6,714 bases of DNA from Clostridiales bacterium (GCA_020859725.1 JAJBVR010000148.1:1-6714); one strand, 5' to 3'. Shown: positions 1-6,712, counted from the first letter of the stretch. Notes: generated from the sequence alone by a model not told the origin. A program made the numbers and translations.

Positions 1-79
1 GTTCTGTATACTTAGCATATAACTTGAAGATATTGTAATAATTTACATAAATTTCCGCATTAATTACCGTATTCACACT
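1..79. other. Gene-free AT-rich left end
   Basis: No start codon with a ribosome site, no RNA gene and no convincing promoter on either strand. The whole gene-free stretch runs to 215, but the part from 80 onward holds the terminator and repeats listed separately. Confidence 0.5.
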
Positions 80-116
80 AAAAAAACTGACTCCGCCAGA
101 AAAACGAAATCAGTTT
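80..116 (-). terminator. Probable terminator of the SpoIIQ-like gene
   Basis: On the minus strand AAACTGA (116-110) pairs with TCAGTTT (90-84), the last arm running into a seven-T stretch (86-80). The stem is only 7 bp and the loop 19 nt, so it is modest, but its place about 100 nt after the stop codon and its T-run fit a rho-independent terminator. Confidence 0.55.
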
Positions 117-126
117 GCGCTTAATT

Positions 127-168
127 TTTTTTGTGCCATAAAACAACTTTTTTGTGCCGTGCGCACAA
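127..168. repeat. TTTTTTGTGCC direct repeats and a TTGTGC/GCACAA inverted repeat
   Basis: TTTTTTGTGCC occurs at 127-137 and 148-158, two helical turns (21 bp) apart. The second copy also forms an inverted repeat, TTGTGC (152-157) with GCACAA (163-168), around 5 nt, and GTGCGCAC (159-166) is itself a palindrome. It lies in the 3' untranslated part of the SpoIIQ-like gene. It may be a weak RNA hairpin or a protein site; nothing decides. Confidence 0.6.
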
Positions 169-215
169 TTTTGAGCTGTTAATTAAACAGCAGCGGGTTA
201 TTTTTATAAATTATA

Positions 216-899
216 TTATTCCGTTTTGCCCATAACATTCAGCGGATTAACATACTTGCCGTCTACCTTTGTTTCAAAATGAAGGTGGCTTTCAAGCGAA
301 GACTCAAACGGAACGCTTCCCAGAGTGCCCAATACCTGACCGATTTCAACACGGCTTCCCTTTGAAACGCTTACGGAATCCAACCCGCAGTACCTTGCTA
401 CAAGTTTGCCGCCGTGGTCTATTTCAACAACCATGCCGAGCATACTGTCATTATACACATCAAGAACCAGTCCTGCGTTCGCGGAAAGCACATCCGCACC
501 TGCTTCGCCCTTGAAATCAACGGCAGTGTGGCTTCTGTAATCACCCATAGTATCATTTTTAACAAGTTCTTCCGAATATCCGTTTACAACGGTTTCAGAA
601 ATTGGGTACTGATAAAAGCTTTTATACGGAGTGTTTGAATCCGACTGCTCCATTGACGAGCTTTCAGTTGCTTTTTCCGTTGTAGTTTGCGCGGCAGTAG
701 TTGCCTTTGAAGTATCTTTCACCGTTACGGATTTTTGAACCGCGGTTGTATCCACAATAGTGGTGGGTTCATTAACATCCTTTGTGTTTCTGGTTGAAAA
801 ATAAACAATAACACCAAGCGCGATTATAGAAACGCAAACAACGGAAAAAAGCGCTTTTAAATTTTTGCCTGAATTTTTAGATTTATATTTTGATGACAT
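216..899 (-). CDS. spoIIQ: SpoIIQ-like membrane-anchored M23/LytM-domain protein
   Basis: Known role of SpoIIQ: made in the forespore, it meets mother-cell SpoIIIAH across the intermembrane space, helping engulfment and the channel between the two cells. Seen (227 aa from the ATG at 899): a basic N-terminus, one membrane segment (about 14-35), a Thr/Ser-rich linker (about 45-90), then an M23 domain. Zinc ligands are present: H124-x3-D128 and H207 of HLHFE (205-209). The second catalytic histidine of active LytM-type peptidases, normally in YxHL, is replaced: Y170-C-G-L has Gly172. Length, architecture and retained zinc site resemble clostridial SpoIIQ (C. difficile protein is about 222 aa), which binds zinc, rather than B. 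subtilis SpoIIQ, which has lost a ligand. The sigma-F-like promoter supports the call. A generic cell-wall M23 peptidase is the alternative. It lies 41 nt after mfd but is probably transcribed separately. The gene symbol is an inference. Confidence 0.75.
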   Translation of the reverse strand: MSSKYKSKNSGKNLKALFSVVCVSIIALGVIVYFSTRNTKDVNEPTTIVDTTAVQKSVTVKDTSKATTAAQTTTEKATESSSMEQSDSNTPYKSFYQYPISETVVNGYSEELVKNDTMGDYRSHTAVDFKGEAGADVLSANAGLVLDVYNDSMLGMVVEIDHGGKLVARYCGLDSVSVSKGSRVEIGQVLGTLGSVPFESSLESHLHFETKVDGKYVNPLNVMGKTE

Positions 900-938
900 A
901 AAAAACACCTCAAAAGCATTATGCCCTGAGGTGTTTTT
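900..938 (-). terminator. Intrinsic-type terminator after mfd, flush with the next ATG
   Basis: A perfect 12-bp inverted repeat, 927-938 with 901-912, flanks a 14-nt loop (913-926). On the minus strand its 3' arm TGAGGTGTTTTT runs into a T6 stretch (905-900), and the ATG of the SpoIIQ-like gene starts at the next base (899). It begins 2 nt after the mfd stop codon. Stem plus T-run fits a rho-independent terminator for pth-mfd transcripts. The 3' arm contains the ribosome site GAGGTG, so any read-through RNA would also hide that site. Confidence 0.8.
906..911 (-). promoter_or_regulatory. Shine-Dalgarno site of the SpoIIQ-like gene
   Basis: Minus-strand GAGGTG (911-906) with a T6 spacer precedes the ATG at 899, an excellent site. 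An in-frame GTG at 908-906 lies inside this sequence and so cannot be the start. The site is entirely within the 3' arm of the 901-938 hairpin. Confidence 0.85.
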
Positions 939-946
939 GATTATAC
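917..946 (-). promoter_or_regulatory. Candidate forespore sigma-F (or sigma-G) promoter
   Basis: On the minus strand GTATA (946-942) is followed after 15 nt by GGGCATAAT (926-918). This fits the Bacillus sigma-F pattern GYWTA-N15-GGnnAnAnT at every specified base. Read as sigma-G, the same -35 with N18 gives CATAATG, which misses only the final A of CATnnTA. Transcription should start near 910, give or take two bases. I found it because the downstream gene suggested looking; the Clostridia consensus is similar but not identical. Confidence 0.6.
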
Positions 947-3900
947 ATTATTTTTATTATTAACATTTTTTAAAATTTCAATGCAGTTTCTAACCGTTTC
1001 AAGCGCCGATTCATAATTCGGCTTAACGGCAATATAAGACTTTTTCGCGGCGGAAAGCAAAACCCTGCCTTTCATGGCCTTATTAAGCGCGGCAACATAC
1101 GCAATGGGCGGCTCATTCATATACATAAGCACGGAGCCGTTCCTTTGGGAGATTTCATAAATTCCCAATTCCGCAGCAGAATTTCGCAAAAGAGAAATTT
1201 CAATGAGCCCGTTTATTGACGCCGGAGGCGTGCCGAATCTGTCCTTAAGCTCATCAATCACATCATTGGCGTCCTCATCTGTTCTTACCGCGTCAATCCG
1301 CTTATAAACAGAAAGCTTTTGCGCAACGGATTCAATATATTCATCCGGAATATGAGCTTCAACCGGCAAGTCAATAAGGCATTCGGGATTTTCTTCGCCC
1401 TCTTTAAGCTCGCCCTTTTCCTCCGCAACAGCGTCGCCGAGTAATTTAAGATACATATCATATCCAACGGCTTCCATATGCCCGTGCTGCCTGCTTCCCA
1501 AAATTGAGCCCGCACCCCTTATTTCCAAATCACGCATAGCGATTTTAAAGCCGGAGCCAAATTCAGTGTATTCCCTGATAGCTTCAAGCCTTTTGGAAGC
1601 GATTTCCGTTAATTCCTTTCCTCTTGAAAAAGTTAAATACGCATAAGCCCGGCGTGAGCTTCTGCCGACTCTGCCTCTGATTTGATGCAGCTGAGCAAGT
1701 CCCATCCTGTCTGCGTTTTCAATAATAAGGGTGTTTACATTGGCAACATCCACACCGGTTTCAATAATAGTGGTGCAAACAAGAATATCTATTTCCCCGT
1801 TTATAAGCTGAGCCCAAACATCGGAAAGCTGCTCTTCCGTCATTTTCCCGTGGGCGATTCCCACTCTTGCATCCGAAATTGCTTTTTTTATTTTAACGGC
1901 GGTGTGCTCAATAGTTTCAATATTATTATGAAGATAATAGCACTGCCCGCCCCTGGCAAGTTCTTTTTCCATAGCTTCCGCAAGCATTTCAAAATCATAT
2001 TCCGCCACATAGGTTTGCACCGGGTATCTGTCACCGGGGGCCTCTTCTATAAGGCTCATATCCCTTATTCCCGAAAGCGCCATATTAAGAGTTCTCGGAA
2101 TGGGAGTTGCCGAAAGGGTAAGCACGTCAACCCGTGGGAATTTTTCTTTCATTCTTTCTTTTTGAGCAACTCCGAATCTTTGCTCCTCATCAACTATAAG
2201 CAGCCCCAAATCGTGAAATTTAATATCCTTGCTGATTATCCTGTGTGTGCCAACCAAAAGATCCACATCCCCGTTTGCCAAACCCTTAATAATTTCCTTT
2301 TGCTTTGTTTGAGAAACAAAACGGGATAGCATCTCCACATTTACGGGAAAAGCCTCCATTCTTGCTCTTGCCGTGTTAAAATGCTGCATGGCAAGCACCG
2401 TTGTGGGCACTAACACCGCGCACTGCTTGCCCTCTGTTATACATTTAAACGCCGCTCTTAACGCAACCTCCGTTTTGCCGAATCCAACATCTCCGCAAAG
2501 AAGCCTTTCCATAGGAACGGGGCGTTCCATATCTTTTTTTATTTCCTCGGCGCATCTTAACTGGTCATCCGTTTCATCATACGCAAATCTAAGTTCAAAA
2601 TCGCGCTGAAAATCAGTATCTTCCGAAAAAGCATAGCCCTTTGTGCTCATACGCTTTGCATAAAGCGCTATAAGTTCCTTTGCCATATCCTTAACGGACG
2701 CTCTAACCTTTGCCTTGGCCTTTTTCCATTCGCTGCCGCCAAGGCGGTTAATTTTAACTCTGCTGTTATCACCGGGCCCTATGTATTTTGACACCAAATC
2801 AAGCTGAGTAACGGGAACATACAAAGTGTCCCCTTTAGCGTATGAAATTTTTATATAATCCTTTTTAACACCGTTTAACTCAAGCGCGTGTATTCCCTCA
2901 AAAATTCCTATTCCGTGCACATTATGCACAATATAATCTCCTGCGGAAAGCTCATCAAGCGAGCGTATGACATTTTTGGAATTAACCGCTTTATTTTTTC
3001 TTTTTTTCTGAAACGATTTCAGATGAGTAATAAGAGCAAATTTTATATCGGAAAGCTGAAATCCCGCATTTACCGTGCCGGTTGTAACCGTAACCGCCCC
3101 GCTTTGAAATTCCAAGGGGTAACCATTGCTGAATACGGAATTAATCCCCACGTCATTCAAATCATATGAAAGCGCTTTTGCGCTTCTTGATGTGCCCGCC
3201 ATAATACAAACCGTGTAACCGGTTTTCAAAAGGTGAGAAGCATCCTCCTTAATCTGCTCTGTTGTGCCGTTCCATGCGGCAAGACTCTGAACGGAAAACC
3301 CCGCCAAATGCGCTATGGGGGTGTCAAACGAGCCTCTGGGCAGCGAATCAAGATATACCGCTCCGCTGCTTTGATAAATCTGCTTTAATTCTTCAAAATC
3401 AAGATTGAATTTATCCAAGCCTCTGCAAAGTGTTCCGTTTTCCACAAACCACTTTATCTGCTCATTCATAAGCTTGACTGAGCTGTGAACCTTTTCCTTA
3501 ACTCTTGCCGTTTCGCATACAAACATAAGCTTGGGCGCGTAATCGAATATGCCGTTGCTGTTGTAAGCAAGAGGAATATATTTATCAATACCTGAAAGCG
3601 GGATTCTGTTTTTAAGATTATCGGAATCACTGTAAAGCTTTTCACGCGCTTTAATTGCCTTGCCTTTCAGCGAACGTGCAAGAGTTTCAATTTTTTCCGC
3701 AAATTTCACAGCGGAATCAAAAAGAACCTCAGACGCGGGAATTATTTCAATTTCACTTAACTTTCCTGTTCTGCGCTGAGTTGAAATATCAAATGTTGAA
3801 ATTTCATCCACAATATTTCCCCAAAACTCAATGCGCGCGGGTTCACTGTATCTCGGAGGGAAAATATCAACTATTCCGCCCCTTACGGCAAACTGAGAAA

Positions 3901-4405
3901 TTCCGTCCACCTGCTCATACCTGCTGTAGCCTGCCGAAACAAGGCTGCTTACCAGATTTTCCGCACTTATTTCATCGCCTTTTTTTATTAAAGCGGCGCG
4001 TTTTTTTAATTCATCCGGCGGCATTGTTTTTTGGCAGGCGGCATTTGCCGAGCACACAACGGCAGTATATTCACCGTTTAATATTTTAGAAAGCGTTCCC
4101 AGCCTTATATGCTCAAAATCGTGGGAAACTCCGGCAACTTCCTGAAAAGTAAATTCACGCGCGGGATAATACAGAACCCCCGCCTGAACAGCTCCCAGAT
4201 TTTCGCTCATTCTTACGGCTGACGCCTCATCAGGCACAATAATAATTGATTTTTCATTTTTTTCCTGAATAAGAGCATGAATTAAATGCGCTTTAAAGGC
4301 GTCTGAAACGCCTGTAACCCCAACGGGATTTCCGCCGGGGTTTATATTTTTTGCAAGAGTTACAAATTCACTGCTCTTTTCAAAAATTTTTGAAAAGCAA
4401 GACAT
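941..4405 (-). CDS. mfd: Transcription-repair coupling factor Mfd
   Basis: Cytosolic DNA translocase that binds RNA polymerase stalled at lesions, pushes it off and recruits UvrA, directing excision repair to the transcribed strand. Seen (1154 aa, near the usual 1150-1180): an N-terminal UvrB-like module (about 1-340) whose nucleotide site is degenerate (VGVTGVSDAFKAHL, no GKT) and whose UvrA-contact segment is recognisable (FAVRGGIVDIFP, 172-183); a polymerase-interaction CarD-like domain (about 484-545, with GDYIVHNVHGIGIFEG and DTLYVPV); a RecG-like motor with Walker A GDVGFGKT (638-645), DEEQ (739-742), SATPIPRT (765-772) and QIRGRVGR (908-915); and the C-terminal autoinhibitory domain (about 1010-1140). 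All motor motifs are intact. ATG at 4405 follows a weak purine-rich site (AGAAAGAAG) and lies 29 nt after pth. The final Val codon and TAA overlap a possible sigma-F -35 for the next gene. No frameshift or truncation. Confidence 0.98.
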   Translation of the reverse strand: MSCFSKIFEKSSEFVTLAKNINPGGNPVGVTGVSDAFKAHLIHALIQEKNEKSIIIVPDEASAVRMSENLGAVQAGVLYYPAREFTFQEVAGVSHDFEHIRLGTLSKILNGEYTAVVCSANAACQKTMPPDELKKRAALIKKGDEISAENLVSSLVSAGYSRYEQVDGISQFAVRGGIVDIFPPRYSEPARIEFWGNIVDEISTFDISTQRRTGKLSEIEIIPASEVLFDSAVKFAEKIETLARSLKGKAIKAREKLYSDSDNLKNRIPLSGIDKYIPLAYNSNGIFDYAPKLMFVCETARVKEKVHSSVKLMNEQIKWFVENGTLCRGLDKFNLDFEELKQIYQSSGAVYLDSLPRGSFDTPIAHLAGFSVQSLAAWNGTTEQIKEDASHLLKTGYTVCIMAGTSRSAKALSYDLNDVGINSVFSNGYPLEFQSGAVTVTTGTVNAGFQLSDIKFALITHLKSFQKKRKNKAVNSKNVIRSLDELSAGDYIVHNVHGIGIFEGIHALELNGVKKDYIKISYAKGDTLYVPVTQLDLVSKYIGPGDNSRVKINRLGGSEWKKAKAKVRASVKDMAKELIALYAKRMSTKGYAFSEDTDFQRDFELRFAYDETDDQLRCAEEIKKDMERPVPMERLLCGDVGFGKTEVALRAAFKCITEGKQCAVLVPTTVLAMQHFNTARARMEAFPVNVEMLSRFVSQTKQKEIIKGLANGDVDLLVGTHRIISKDIKFHDLGLLIVDEEQRFGVAQKERMKEKFPRVDVLTLSATPIPRTLNMALSGIRDMSLIEEAPGDRYPVQTYVAEYDFEMLAEAMEKELARGGQCYYLHNNIETIEHTAVKIKKAISDARVGIAHGKMTEEQLSDVWAQLINGEIDILVCTTIIETGVDVANVNTLIIENADRMGLAQLHQIRGRVGRSSRRAYAYLTFSRGKELTEIASKRLEAIREYTEFGSGFKIAMRDLEIRGAGSILGSRQHGHMEAVGYDMYLKLLGDAVAEEKGELKEGEENPECLIDLPVEAHIPDEYIESVAQKLSVYKRIDAVRTDEDANDVIDELKDRFGTPPASINGLIEISLLRNSAAELGIYEISQRNGSVLMYMNEPPIAYVAALNKAMKGRVLLSAAKKSYIAVKPNYESALETVRNCIEILKNVNNKNNV

Positions 4406-4434
4406 ATATTTTCTTCTTTCTAAAGTATTAAATA

Positions 4435-5028
4435 TCAGTTAAACAAATTCATTGCCCTGTCTGTTTCCCCGTCTACAAGCAGTTGAACGGCGGAACAGGC
4501 ATTTTCAAGCGCAGACTTTAAATCGGCTTCCTGCTCTTTTGGGAATCTTCCCAAAACCCAATCCGCCAAATCAATATACGCATTCGGTTTTTTTCCCACT
4601 CCTATTTTAATTCTGGGAAAATCCTGGCTTTTGATATTTTCTATAATGCTTTTAAGACCGTTATGGCCTCCTGCTGAGCCTTTTCGCCTTATTCTTATTT
4701 TTCCCGTATCCAGTGAAATATCATCTGAAATTACTATGATATTCTGCGCCGGGATTTTATAAAACGCCGCCGCTTCCCTTAACGCTTCTCCCGAATTGTT
4801 CATAAACGTTTGCGGCTTCATTAAAAGGCATTTTTTGTTATTTATATTAACATCACATACAAGCGAATGAAATTTTAGTTTTTTTATATTTACGTTATTT
4901 TGCATTGCAAGCAAATCAACAGCCAAAAAGCCCGCGTTATGGCGGGTCATTTCATATTTGGCGCCGGGATTTCCCAGCCCCGCTATAATAAATTCAACAG
5001 ATTCGCCGCTTTTTTTTAATGAAAACAT
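4435..5028 (-). CDS. pth: Peptidyl-tRNA hydrolase
   Basis: Cytosolic enzyme that cleaves the ester bond between peptide and tRNA in peptidyl-tRNAs dropped by ribosomes, returning free tRNA; normally essential. Seen, numbering from the ATG at 5028 (197 aa): GLGNPG with N20, TRHNAGF with H30 (the catalytic histidine, E. coli His20), FMNNSG with N77 (Asn68), SDD with D102 (Asp93, which activates the histidine) and GGHNGL with N123 (Asn114). All key residues are present and the length is normal for bacterial Pth. The frame stays open to an ATG at 5082, but the extra 18 residues are basic, not family-like, and have no ribosome site, whereas the ATG at 5028 has AAGGA upstream. Even this start leaves about 10 residues before the usual beginning of the fold. 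It ends in TGA 29 nt before mfd, so the two are very likely co-transcribed. No clear promoter seen in the 162 nt upstream. Confidence 0.96.
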   Translation of the reverse strand: MFSLKKSGESVEFIIAGLGNPGAKYEMTRHNAGFLAVDLLAMQNNVNIKKLKFHSLVCDVNINNKKCLLMKPQTFMNNSGEALREAAAFYKIPAQNIIVISDDISLDTGKIRIRRKGSAGGHNGLKSIIENIKSQDFPRIKIGVGKKPNAYIDLADWVLGRFPKEQEADLKSALENACSAVQLLVDGETDRAMNLFN

Positions 5029-5039
5029 TTTTATTTTAA

Positions 5040-5044
5040 TCCTT
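5040..5044 (-). promoter_or_regulatory. Shine-Dalgarno site that decides the pth start
   Basis: Minus-strand AAGGA (5044-5040) lies 11 nt before the ATG at 5028, slightly long spacing but the only good site here. The upstream in-frame ATG at 5082 is preceded only by A/T sequence, so the shorter protein is preferred. Confidence 0.65.
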
Positions 5045-5130
5045 TTTATATTATTTATAGCTTTTTGCTCGCGAAATCGCATTTAAATTTAATTTAAAAT
5101 ATAAATCTATTACATTAATTAACGCGCATT

Positions 5131-5155
5131 GGGGCGTGCCCATAAGACACGCCCC
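5131..5155 (-). terminator. GC-rich hairpin after the radical SAM gene, possible terminator
   Basis: GGGGCGTG (5131-5138) pairs perfectly with CACGCCCC (5148-5155) around a 9-nt loop. The stem begins 36 nt past the radical SAM stop, where a terminator would sit, and it is far more GC-rich than its surroundings. No T-run follows on the minus strand (AATGCGCGTT comes next), so it is not a standard intrinsic terminator. On the plus strand a T5 run lies 8 nt beyond the stem, but no plus-strand gene needs it. It could equally be a pausing or RNA-stabilising hairpin, or a dispersed palindrome. Confidence 0.45.
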
Positions 5156-5190
5156 CTAAAAACTTTTTATCGGAAATTTCAAGTGGTATT

Positions 5191-6618
5191 TTACTGCTCT
5201 GTTTTTTCAAATTCAGAAAAATCCCTTTCCTCGTCTGATTTCTCATAATTATACATATTTTCATCTTTAACATGCTTTGCCAAATATTCATTACGGTCAA
5301 ACAGCTCATCCGCCTTAACCTTCCAAGCCTTTGCCGCAGCAACTGTTTTATCAAAAAGCTCGTTTGCGGATTCGGGATTTTGCATTTCGGTTGAATAAGC
5401 GCCTGTTTCGGCAACCATTTTACTGATTGCTCCCGGATTATCAAGCACGGGGCATGGACGAAGCATATTATTGTTGAACGGCTGATTTTTCTTATAAGCC
5501 ATAAACAGAGGGCTTTTAAGAGCGTCCAGCACGGAGCATTCCTTTATATTAACATTGGAATAATGAACAAACGCGCACGGCTCGCAATCTCCGTTTGAAT
5601 TAATATGGAAATAATGGCGTCCGCCGGCAATGCAGCCCTGAACATACTCGCCGTCGTTCCAGAAATCAAGCGCGAATATAGGCTTTGTTTCGCGCCATTC
5701 GTGCATTTTTTTATACATAAGAGCACGCTGATCCTGTGAAACCATAAGATCTGTTACAGCGCCGTTCCCTGTGGGCATATATGTAAAGAACCAAGCAAAT
5801 CTTACTCCGTGGTCAATAAGCCAATCCATATATTCATCGGAGGCAAGCACCTCTGTGTTTTTGCTTGTGTAGCAAAGAGAAGCGCCGAAAGGAATACCTC
5901 TGTCCTTAAGCCTTTGCATAGCGGCAGTGCATTTTTTAAATGTTCCTTCTCCGCGGCGAAAATCATTTTCCTCCTCATAGCCTTCAATGGAAAACGCCGG
6001 CAGGAAATTTCCTACTTCACCTATTTCATCGGCAAAGCTGTCATCAATAAGCGTGCCATTTGTAAAGCTCATAAATACACAATCCGGGTTTTCACGGCAG
6101 ATACGCATTAAATCCGCTCTTCGCATAGTAGGCTCTCCGCCCGTGTAAAGATACATAAATGTGCCGAGCTCCTTGCCCTGCTGAATTATTCTTGTTAAAT
6201 CATTATAAGAAAGCTGGCTTGTGTGGCCGTATTCGGCAGCCCAGCAGCCTGTGCATTTAAGATTGCAGGCAGCCGTAGGATCCATAAGAATTGCCCAAGG
6301 AACATTACAGCCGTATTTTTCAATATTTTCCATTCTTATTGAATAGCTGTTTATCGCCACATTCATTATAGGCGGAATGAGCTTCATAAGAAAATCCTCG
6401 TTTGTTTCGCAGACAAGAGCTCTTGCAAACTGCATCCAGTTATTATCAGGATTATCCAATACTTTGTGAAGCCCCGCATATGTGGAGCGATTAACCTTTT
6501 TTACATCTGCCATTTCAAGAAGCGATAAAATTGTCGCATTTGAATTAAAATCCTTGCGCGCATATTTAACCGCCTGTTTAACTGCAATAGTCATTGCTGT
6601 TTCTTTTAAAGATTTCAT
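5191..6618 (-). CDS. Radical SAM protein with SPASM-like C-terminal cysteines, substrate unknown
   Basis: Seen: 475 aa. After a roughly 100-residue, probably helical N-terminal part comes the radical SAM cluster motif C118-x3-C122-x2-C125, followed by GGEP at 160-163, which normally contacts the SAM amino group. A C-terminal set, C329, C345, C348, C361 and C389 around the GGRHYFHINSNGDCEPC segment, resembles the auxiliary-cluster (SPASM/twitch) region of peptide- or protein-modifying radical SAM enzymes. The tail after about 410 has no cysteine and is highly charged. ATG at 6618 is chosen because AAGAGGG lies 9 nt upstream; Met9 has no such site. Known: the motif binds a 4Fe-4S cluster that cleaves SAM to a 5'-deoxyadenosyl radical. 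Inferred: I recognise this as a conserved clostridial family whose reaction I do not know. No precursor peptide gene, transporter or partner enzyme lies beside it, so context does not name a substrate. Probably first gene of its unit, 162 nt before pth. Family call firm, function open. Confidence 0.9.
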   Translation of the reverse strand: MKSLKETAMTIAVKQAVKYARKDFNSNATILSLLEMADVKKVNRSTYAGLHKVLDNPDNNWMQFARALVCETNEDFLMKLIPPIMNVAINSYSIRMENIEKYGCNVPWAILMDPTAACNLKCTGCWAAEYGHTSQLSYNDLTRIIQQGKELGTFMYLYTGGEPTMRRADLMRICRENPDCVFMSFTNGTLIDDSFADEIGEVGNFLPAFSIEGYEEENDFRRGEGTFKKCTAAMQRLKDRGIPFGASLCYTSKNTEVLASDEYMDWLIDHGVRFAWFFTYMPTGNGAVTDLMVSQDQRALMYKKMHEWRETKPIFALDFWNDGEYVQGCIAGGRHYFHINSNGDCEPCAFVHYSNVNIKECSVLDALKSPLFMAYKKNQPFNNNMLRPCPVLDNPGAISKMVAETGAYSTEMQNPESANELFDKTVAAAKAWKVKADELFDRNEYLAKHVKDENMYNYEKSDEERDFSEFEKTEQ

Positions 6619-6627
6619 TTAATATTT

Positions 6628-6634
6628 CCCTCTT
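6628..6634 (-). promoter_or_regulatory. Shine-Dalgarno site of the radical SAM gene
   Basis: On the minus strand AAGAGGG precedes the ATG at 6618 by 9 nt. It supports this start over the in-frame Met9, which has no purine-rich stretch before it. Confidence 0.7.
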
Positions 6635-6688
6635 ACTATCAAAATTTAAAAAACAAAAATAAATATCAAAACTAAAATTAATTGTGTT

Positions 6689-6712
6689 ATAAATATAATG
6701 ATAAATATAATG
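6689..6712. repeat. Two tandem copies of a 12-bp AT-rich unit
   Basis: ATAAATATAATG occurs twice back to back, at 6689-6700 and 6701-6712, with no mismatch. Each copy contains a plus-strand TATAAT. The window ends two bases later, so further copies may follow. In such AT-rich sequence this may be simple slippage. Confidence 0.75.

Noticed and set aside
900..908. GTG start at 908 for the SpoIIQ-like gene
   Set aside because: The GTG is part of the Shine-Dalgarno sequence GAGGTG that serves the ATG at 899.
940..945. TATAAT on the minus strand as a sigma-A -10 box
   Set aside because: The hexamer is exact, but no TTGACA-like -35 lies 16-18 nt upstream (AAATGT at 17 nt). The overlapping GTATA fits a forespore -35 better.
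1682..2329. 215-codon open frame on the plus strand
   Set aside because: It lies wholly inside mfd on the opposite strand, has no recognisable domain and a composition typical of an antisense frame, while mfd is unmistakable.
3655..4089. 144-codon open frame on the plus strand
   Set aside because: Antisense shadow of mfd with no family features.
5045..5059. TATAAATAATATAAA upstream of pth as a promoter
   Set aside because: It resembles a -10, but no acceptable -35 exists at the right distance, and such strings are common in this AT-rich gap.
5071..5080. Small inverted repeat GCGAAATCGC near the pth start
   Set aside because: A 4-bp stem with a 2-nt loop is too small to mean anything.
5029..5082. 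N-terminal extension of pth to the ATG at 5082
   Set aside because: No ribosome site before that ATG and the added basic residues are not family-like; ATG at 5028 has AAGGA upstream.
5115..5444. 109-codon minus-strand frame overlapping the end of the radical SAM gene and the hairpin
   Set aside because: It is a shifted frame of the radical SAM coding sequence that runs on into the gap. It shows no domain, and the real frame is intact to its own stop.
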